The notes beneath the pieces were generated by a model. That model ran no database searches, was not told the origin of the DNA, and saw only the letters and a program-made list of their open reading frames with translations. Shown in pieces: positions 57,622-64,000 of a stretch of 64,000 nt of DNA. The DNA comes from Orobanche coerulescens. Taxonomy: Eukaryota; Streptophyta; Magnoliopsida; Lamiales; Orobanchaceae. Position numbers and translations under genes: made by a program. Numbering within the stretch: position 1 is the first letter of the stretch; each line of letters starts with the position of its first letter. The stretch lies in assembly GCA_033398695.1 (NCBI GenBank), contig CM065806.1:38899001-38963000 (forward strand), written 5' to 3'.

Positions 57622-60161
57622 TCAACCAACTATAATCGGTAAATAATAGTTACTTGTTGTGTGAACCATAGGCTCTCCTATACCGAGCGTTTCTCGAAGA
57701 ACAGTGATAGGAGATACGTAAGTTGAACCACTGAAAAGTTTATCGAAGAATATTTGGGAAGCAGCTTCAGTAGGATGGTAAATGTCCTAAAAAAGGTGTG
57801 TATTTCTATCGGAGCAATATAGAGAAAGGGGCGTGCATGGAACCCCAGCTCTCAATTTTCCATGTCCCCAGCATGCCAACTTTACCTCGTTGAAACCTGT
57901 AAGGCGATAAATATTTTAGGATATCATCAACATTTTATGATATGTAGCTTATCAAACTGTTTAATTGTTGCTGAAAAAATCCCTGCCTTTTCGCAAATTG
58001 CAATGTTATTTAAACTCTTGAGTTTTGACAGATAAAATCTCAGTGAAAATAAAATAAAATTGCAATTCGAATTTCCTGGCAGATTAACTCTTGCCTTTTT
58101 GTGTACTTTTAAGGCTAAATGATGTTGTTATAGTTACGGTGTGTAATGTCATTTGAGATTTAAACTGTTGCCAAGTAGGATCACGCGCCGGGAACATACA
58201 AATAGCCAATCTATCCAAAAGTTCAAATTGTAATTAGCAAAAACTTCCATAAACCCGAGTTACGTGTACTATTTTTCTTTAGTATCACTAGTGTACGCAA
58301 CCATACCGTTGATGTGTACAACAGGTGTTTCTGTTTGAAAATCAAGTATTTTTTAAATAGTGATACTTTCTATGCATAACAGTGACACTTGAAAAAAAAA
58401 GTTAACATGAACTCGGGTTCACAAAAGATCTATTCGTTGCAATTTTATTTTAAATTGTGGTTTTGTTTGCAAAAAATTTAGACTAAAATAGCAATTTATG
58501 AAATGGTGGTAAATTTTGCTACAATTAATACTATATATTACCGTAGGTTTTTGGATTCTGAATGAGTTCAAGAATGTGTAGATATCAAAGTATGGGTAGT
58601 GGAAACCTTTGAGCTCCGATTGTAATTCAGGCAAAATCTGTGAGGCCTTCATTGTATTTGTTTGACCAATAGTTAACTTTTCTTGGTTACATTCATTGGT
58701 TGCAATACCATGTCTTTGTTTGGGTGCACATCCTATTGGTGATAATCCAATTATCAAGAACTTACGTGTTCTAACACCATAAATACTCTGCATTTGACAC
58801 ACAAGTTGTTACTGCGAGAGGTATTAGTTTGATATGTTTTGTCATCTGAATTATTTGTATTTTTTACACATTTATAATTGAAATTTGGATAAATGTAAAA
58901 ACAAGGCCTACTTTTGCCACAAAATGCACTTCGAGGATCGAATTTTCAAATTTTACAGGTCACGCATCGAAATTTCAAATTGTTGAAAAGGAAAATCTTA
59001 AGCAAATTCGCAGGCAAAATAAGAGTATAGTTAATCAATACACATGATTATTTTGCTTGCGAACTCGCCCGATGTTTTTTTAACAATAATTTGAAAGTTC
59101 GGCGTTTGTCCTATAGAAATTGAGAAGCCCCTGAAGTGTAATTAGTGTGTGTTTGCAAATTCATTTCAATAGTGGAGAAACATTTATTTAAAAAGTTGGT
59201 TAGATCCAATTTATTTGAAAAAAAGTGCTTTTAGGGGTGGAGTATTACTTGAAAACACATGTAACTCATGTTTTTATAATTTATAATAGAATCTTTAACT
59301 GCATGAGTAATTATGTCAAGAGGATATTGGCTTACCTTGATTTGTTGTTTGAGGGTGGTGATCATGAGAGTAACATATTGTTGAGGGGTGCTACTTTTAC
59401 ACAACGCACTCCCGTTATTGAAATAGTCGATAATGTCGTTGCTACCAATTACGACAGGAAAAAGTGATTTTAAAAAATGCTCTTCAACTGAAGTAGTGGA
59501 CCCCATTTCTTCCACTACTCTTTGATGCACACCCCAAAAAGTATTCGACTGGTTTAGACATTGATATTACACGTTTCTGAAAAATTATTAAAAAAAAAAG
59601 AAAGAAAAGAAAATGTTGATTAATCAAGATATTGAAGGTAACTTTTCTTTGTAAATTATATAGATTTCATTGTAAATTACCAAAAAAAAAATCTTGATTT
59701 TCGTTTCCACGTTCTTCATACAAAATGGAGATATGATATTTTAGCTGCTCCCAAAGAAATTTAATAATAGAAGTGGTCATACCGAAAGTTTGTCTCTTGT
59801 AAACCAGTTTTACAGTGCACCTATTTTATAATTATATTTTATAGTAAGACACCTAATACTTTGTATTGAAATAATTCATATGATTAAAAAATAATACCCA
59901 GAAAATGCAAATCAATTTCAGAGCAAAACTAGTTTACCCAAGAGTTTGCCCCATAATCACGACCCATAATTAGATATGGTGAAATTATTATATAGTAGCC
60001 ACAATAAAATCAAAATTGTATTGTATTCATTTTTACCTTAAGGCCCGTATCTGTATTGTTAAAGATCCCAGCTCCTCTAGAGGAAAAGCTTACACCTTTC
60101 AAAAACGCGCTTTTATGCTGTGATAGATACGGCGAAGCCGTTGGTAACCCCACCTTCTCAG
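57622..60161 (-). pseudogene. GDSL esterase/lipase pseudogene (At5g55050-like), lacking its first exon
   Basis: Four exons on the minus strand: 60161-60037 (AEKVGLPTASPYL ... GVSFSSRGAGIFNN), 59576-59336 (ISMSKPVEYFL ... SLFPVVIGSNDI ... PQQYVTLM), 58787-58542 (YGVRTRKFLIIGLSPIGCAP ... PYFD) and 57897-57622 (GFNEVKLACWG ... DIYHPTEAAS). Block III (GSND) and the catalytic block V (DxxHPTE) are present; block I with the nucleophile Ser (GDSL) is not found upstream. Breaks: an extra G near 59540, a frameshift near 58570 and a TAG where the family has Trp just before DIYHPT (about 57794). These enzymes are usually secreted lipid or ester hydrolases. It is the only host-type gene in the window. 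Confidence 0.8.
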
Positions 60162-60785
60162 CTGTCGTATCACCAAAATCAAATTAATCGGGACATGGGT
60201 GAGACATTTTCATATACAAGTGCACCATGCAATTCAAGTGCATTCCTATTAAGGTACCATTAGTTTTTTACTAAAAGGTATTAGTTGCGTTACTAAAAAG
60301 TATTAGATGCTTTCACTGCACAGTATTACTTGTTTGCACTGAATTGTATTAGTTGTCTAGTATGTCATCTTGAATGCCCTGAAATTAATTAAGGGCACCA
60401 CTGAGGAAAACATATACATTGGTCATTCAAAAATGAACATGATCATATATCAATGTATGTATAAAGTTTTCTTCTCATGTCATGGAAGTAAAGAAAAAAA
60501 AAACGTAGATATATAGATATATTATTTTAAATTACCCAAAAAGTCTGCATCATATTTCCAATTGCAAAATCTGCCAGTCGATTTCCGGCCCACAACCACC
60601 CACCGTTTCGCCGTTGATTTTTTCCACCAACAACAGCCCTCCGTCGCGTCTAGTTCGAAAGACGATCGTCACCTTCCTGTCATGCGCCAACCAACCCGTG
60701 GCGAATTGGACCACCATGTGTGGATGTTGCTGGCACGGCGTTGATACCTATTGGGAACAAAAAAAATTAAGCCTGCGGCTTTCAT
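60162..60785. other. non-coding spacer
   Basis: I see no gene or element here. The open frames near 60560-60800 have no recognisable domain. Confidence 0.5.
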
Positions 60786-61194
60786 TTATTCAAAATTAGG
60801 TGGGTACTTAAGGCATTTATCCATATGATTATGGAGGTTTTTAGTCCCATTTCCTTCTGTATCAGCATAGTATTCTTTCGCATAATAAGCACATACACCT
60901 TTAATTCTACCATTTTCTAAACGTTTTCTAGTATAATGGTGCTAAATTCCTGACCTTTCCTTAGCCTTTAATCTACCAGAACTGTTTCATCACTTTCTTG
61001 ATTGTGTTCATCTCCTTGCTCGAGTTCTGCAGATGGATAGTACTTGCTTGTTCGCCAACACTTGGGACTGACGAGGGTGTTGTAGTTGATGAAGCTTGTT
61101 TCTTTCTTGGTAGATTTTCACAATTGGATGCATCTTTCCTATTTGCGGCTCTGCCTCTGTTAGCTTTAGTGATTTGTGGAAAAAAAAAGAGCAT
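60786..61194 (-). pseudogene. hAT transposase N-terminal fragment with BED zinc finger
   Basis: A Ser/Thr-rich N-terminal frame (61194-60973) is followed, after a stop and frame change, by HHYTRKRLENG ... CAYYAKEYYADTEGNGTKNL ending HMDKC. This matches the BED finger of hAT transposases (W/H-F ... C-x2-C ... H-x4-C), but one zinc Cys is Tyr. A TAG stands where BED fingers have Trp. The catalytic domain is absent. Confidence 0.6.
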
Positions 61195-61648
61195 AGGAAA
61201 AAAAACAGCACAAATATACCAGATGGAACAGAATCCGTGCGGGCGATTTTGTCAGATACAGGGCTCTGGGCTCGCCTCGGATGTGTGAATTGACGGGAGG
61301 GTATAAAATGAAGGAGTGAGTACTATACAAGGTGAGGTGAGGGTAGTGACTGTGAAAGAATGATTTTATGAAGTTTAGGGTTTCATTTGACCGAATGAAA
61401 TATTAGAAATGAGAGAAATCAGGTTTAATGTAGAGTGCATAAGTGCAAAAGGCGTGTTTTTACTAATTGACTTAGTCAACTCGGTTTTTTAGTCCGATCC
61501 GGTCTATAAAAGACTAAAACCGAAAGCTGGACTGATCATATTGGGTTCGGTTTTTATTTTTGTTTTTCAGTCCAGTTTTTTCGGTTATCGGTTTTTCGGT
61601 TACGGTTCAGTTTTTTTATATTCGATTTTGGTTTTCGGTCATACATTC
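61195..61648. other. non-coding DNA with CGGTTT-rich stretch
   Basis: From 61480 to 61640 the sequence is a degenerate CGGTTTT(T) simple repeat. No coding signal. Confidence 0.6.
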
Positions 61649-62555
61649 TGTAGGGTAACTATCCGGAATACATAAGATTACACAACAAAGTAGTAAACGA
61701 ATTACAACTAAAGGACCTATGATATCGGGATTAAGGGGATTAGGGTTTACAGAACAAATTCGAAATAAATTACACAAAGTAAGAAGAAACTAGTTTCCAA
61801 TGCAACAAACCAGAATAGATAAAAATAGATCAATTATTCAAACCGAGCAGATCTCAAAGATCTGAAAACGAGGAGTGACAGTGGTAAGAATCAACCGGAA
61901 ATTGGCCTCGGCTCAGTCCTCTGTCTCAGTTACCCACGTCCAGGACACAAAAGACCCACGGCCAGCACCAAAATGAGACCCAGACCAGACCGGGAGCTGC
62001 TCCTTAGGAAGAATCGAAGCACACAACCAAGATTTGAACCAAAGACCTTCCCATAACACCACCCACAGATAAAAGCCTCAAGAACCGTCACACAGATCTT
62101 CGATTTAGTTCACAGGAAGAAGAAAAATCGAAGAGTAAACATGTTGCTTTTTCTTTGCTCGTTTTTGTTGTGGTAATTAAACTCTCCTAAAAATGGTATT
62201 TATAGATATATCGGAGTAGGGTTAGCAGAGGTAAAACCGGAACTGCAACTGGGATATCCATGGTGGAAAACCAGGGAAGAGAGTAACAGTCGGGAGAGGA
62301 GAGAATGGAAAGTCAACCCGGACAAAAGAAAGGGAGGCGGTGGAATGGGGCTAGGGTTTCTGGGGGTCTTTTATAAAGGGTAGGTCTAGAAACCAAGGGC
62401 CAGGATTAAAGAGGCCAAGATGGATGGCAAAGATTAATCCGGACAAAGTCGGCTGCTTCCATGGTCTGGGCCGGGTCAATTCTTAAGGTGGGCTACAGGA
62501 GAGTAATAATTTGTTGGGCCTTCAATTTTAATATCATTTGGCTTAAAAAACTACA
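61649..62555 (-). repeat. copia-2 3' LTR (907 bp)
   Basis: Ends TGTAG and CTACA are inverted. A minus-strand TATA box TATAAATACC lies at 62204-62195. The partner LTR is outside the window, so ends rest on TG..CA and the PPT at 62556-62572. Confidence 0.72.
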
Positions 62556-62865
62556 TTTCTCCACCTGGGCCAAATGAGTCATCGGGGCACACAATGGAGA
62601 CAGAGGTCATCATCGCCGAACGTCACACCACCTACACATCACACAAAGTTAGTACAAATATGAAGACGTAAATCAATCACAAAGAAAGGAAAAACAAGAA
62701 ATCACAAAGAAAACTAGAAAGCTATCACAAAGATAGCAGCTGGAACTGAAAGCTGGAAGGCTCTCAGTTGAGGGAGTCGATGTTCAATATCGACTTGCAG
62801 GATCTGATTTTCTCGACTGGTAGGTATTTAGTGCCCATATCTGCAGGGTTAGAATGAGACGGGAT

Positions 62866-64000
62866 CTACTTCAACTCAATTATGCCTTTTTCGACGATAT
62901 CACGGATGAAGTGGTGCCTGGAGTCAATGTGTTTAGTACGATCATGGAAAACTGGATTTCTACACAAATGGATACCAGATTGACTGCCAGAAAATATCAC
63001 AACATTATCACGAAGAATATCAATTTCACGCAGTAAACCTTTCAACCAGATAGCCTCCTTAAAGGCTTCAGTGGTAGCAATATATTCAGCTTCAGTAGTA
63101 GACAAAGTAACTATATGCTGAAGTTACGATTTCCATGAAAAGCAAGAACCACACAAGGTAAAAACATAAGATGTTGTGGATTTACATTCATCTCTATCAT
63201 TAGCATAATTGGAGTCAACATAACCTTTAAGATTTTTCCCATCTTCAGATTTAGAGAAAACAAGACCACCAGATACCGAATTCTTTAAGTAACGGAGTAA
63301 CCACTTAAGGGCCTCCTAGTGAGTTTTACCTGGATTAGCCATATATCTACTCAAACAACTCACTGCATAATCAATGTCAGGCCTAGTACTGACCATAAGC
63401 TACATAACCGATCCTATAGCATTTGCATAAGGGAGAGACCTCATTTTACTAATTTTAGAGTCAGGTTTTGGTGACTGAGTTTTTGATAATAAGAAATGAG
63501 GAGCCAATGGCACACTAGTAATTTTGGCATCAGTCATAGAAAATTTCTCAAGAATTTTATCAATGTATGAAGACTGATTGAGAAATAAAGTGCCATTAGG
63601 TCTGTCCCTAAAAATATTCATGCCTAAAATCTTTTTTGCATCTCCTAAATATTTCATGTCAAATTGTTTATTTAGGCAACTTTGAACATGATCAATAGAT
63701 TCAATGCTAGAACTAATCAACAACATACCATCTACATAAATAAGAAAGAAAGTAGGAACATTAGAATCATTCTTGAAATAAAGGCACGGATCATATGCAC
63801 TACGACAAAAATTCAAGGAAAGCATGCAGTCATTGAACTTTTTGTTCCACTGTCTAGGAGATTGCTCTAAACCATATAAGGATTTTTTAAGTAGGCACAC
63901 ATGATCAGGATGGTTAATGTCCGTAAAACCTTCTGGTTGTTTCATATAAATGGTTCAATTCACCATGCAGAAATGCTGTCTTAACATCTAATTGTTTCAT
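62866..64000 (-). pseudogene. copia-2 reverse transcriptase and RNase H, partial
   Basis: From 63945 the frame reads MKQPEGFTDINHPDHVCLLK, KSLYGLEQSPRQW and the RT active-site block IYVDGMLL, where YVDD has become YVDG, so the second catalytic Asp is lost. LGMNIFRDR and the RNase H follow. Frames change between 63400 and 63105, with stops. [13 protein letters not shown] (63105 on) and the [15 protein letters not shown] block mark the RNase H tail. The gene continues past 64000. Confidence 0.83.

Larger units (their letters stand above)
61649..64000 (-). mobile_element. Ty1/copia element copia-2, 3' part, continues past the window
   Basis: On the minus strand, RT and RNase H are followed by a PPT (GGTGGAGAA) and a 907-bp 3' LTR. 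The 5' part lies to the right of 64000. Confidence 0.88.

Overview
The window is plant nuclear DNA, almost certainly from a flowering plant (eudicot-like), and it is a pile-up of transposable elements. The evidence is spliced genes with GT–AG introns, plant-type Ty1/copia and Ty3/gypsy LTR retrotransposons of the Tat, Athila and probably Tekay lineages, Mutator-like elements (MULEs) carrying Ulp1 and plant-mobile-domain (PMD) genes, and a GDSL esterase/lipase relict. No rRNA, tRNA gene, CRISPR or prokaryotic signal is visible. The only host-type gene is the decayed GDSL gene at about 57.6-60.2 kb.

Layout, left to right. (1) 1-19751: a minus-strand copia element. Its 5' LTR is split by a 14.1-kb plus-strand Tat-type gypsy element (5122-19243, target duplication GCACA). 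The Tat element has gag, PR-RT-RNaseH and integrase relicts, a spliced antisense gene with its own TATA box, and two complex duplication-inversion-duplication rearrangements. (2) 19752-21216: a SINE-like fragment and unassigned DNA. (3) 21217-50445: a very large MULE (MULE-1) with long terminal inverted repeats. On the plus strand it carries a DUF1985-Ulp1 protease pseudogene and a small two-exon gene of unknown function. On the minus strand it carries a MURA-type transposase pseudogene. That transposase is broken by two nested retrotransposons: an Athila element lacking RT/IN (29469-38572) sitting in an intron, and a large non-coding LTR element with 2.8-kb LTRs (38651-47095) sitting in the SWIM zinc-finger exon. 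Both have ACAAC target duplications. (4) 51539-56610: a compact second MULE (MULE-2) with a 9-bp target duplication AAGAAAAAC, a plus-strand PMD gene and a convergent minus-strand transposase gene. (5) 56.7-61.2 kb: a foldback MITE, simple repeats, the GDSL pseudogene and a hAT BED-finger fragment. (6) 61649-64000: the 3' part of another minus-strand copia element running off the window.

The most unusual signal is a repeated design. Each of the larger elements (both MULEs, the Athila, the large non-coding element and the Tat) is loaded with its own CpG-rich palindromic microrepeat: CACGATCGTG in MULE-1, GGCGTC-loop-GACGCC in MULE-2, TGTGCCGCGGCACA in the Athila, TTACGGCCGTAA in the large non-coding element, CGATCG in the Tat. 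The palindromes are placed next to promoters. In the two MULEs they fill the first intron of all four transposase/accessory genes. In the LTR elements they lie just upstream of the U3 TATA box. I know of no described system with this pattern, and it is the main candidate for something new.

Nearly all genes carry stops or frameshifts. Several stops are CAG/CAA to TAG/TAA or TGG to TAG/TGA, as expected from deamination of methylated cytosines. Splice sites, element ends and target duplications were read by eye. Lineage and domain names rest on recognised motifs, not on database searches.
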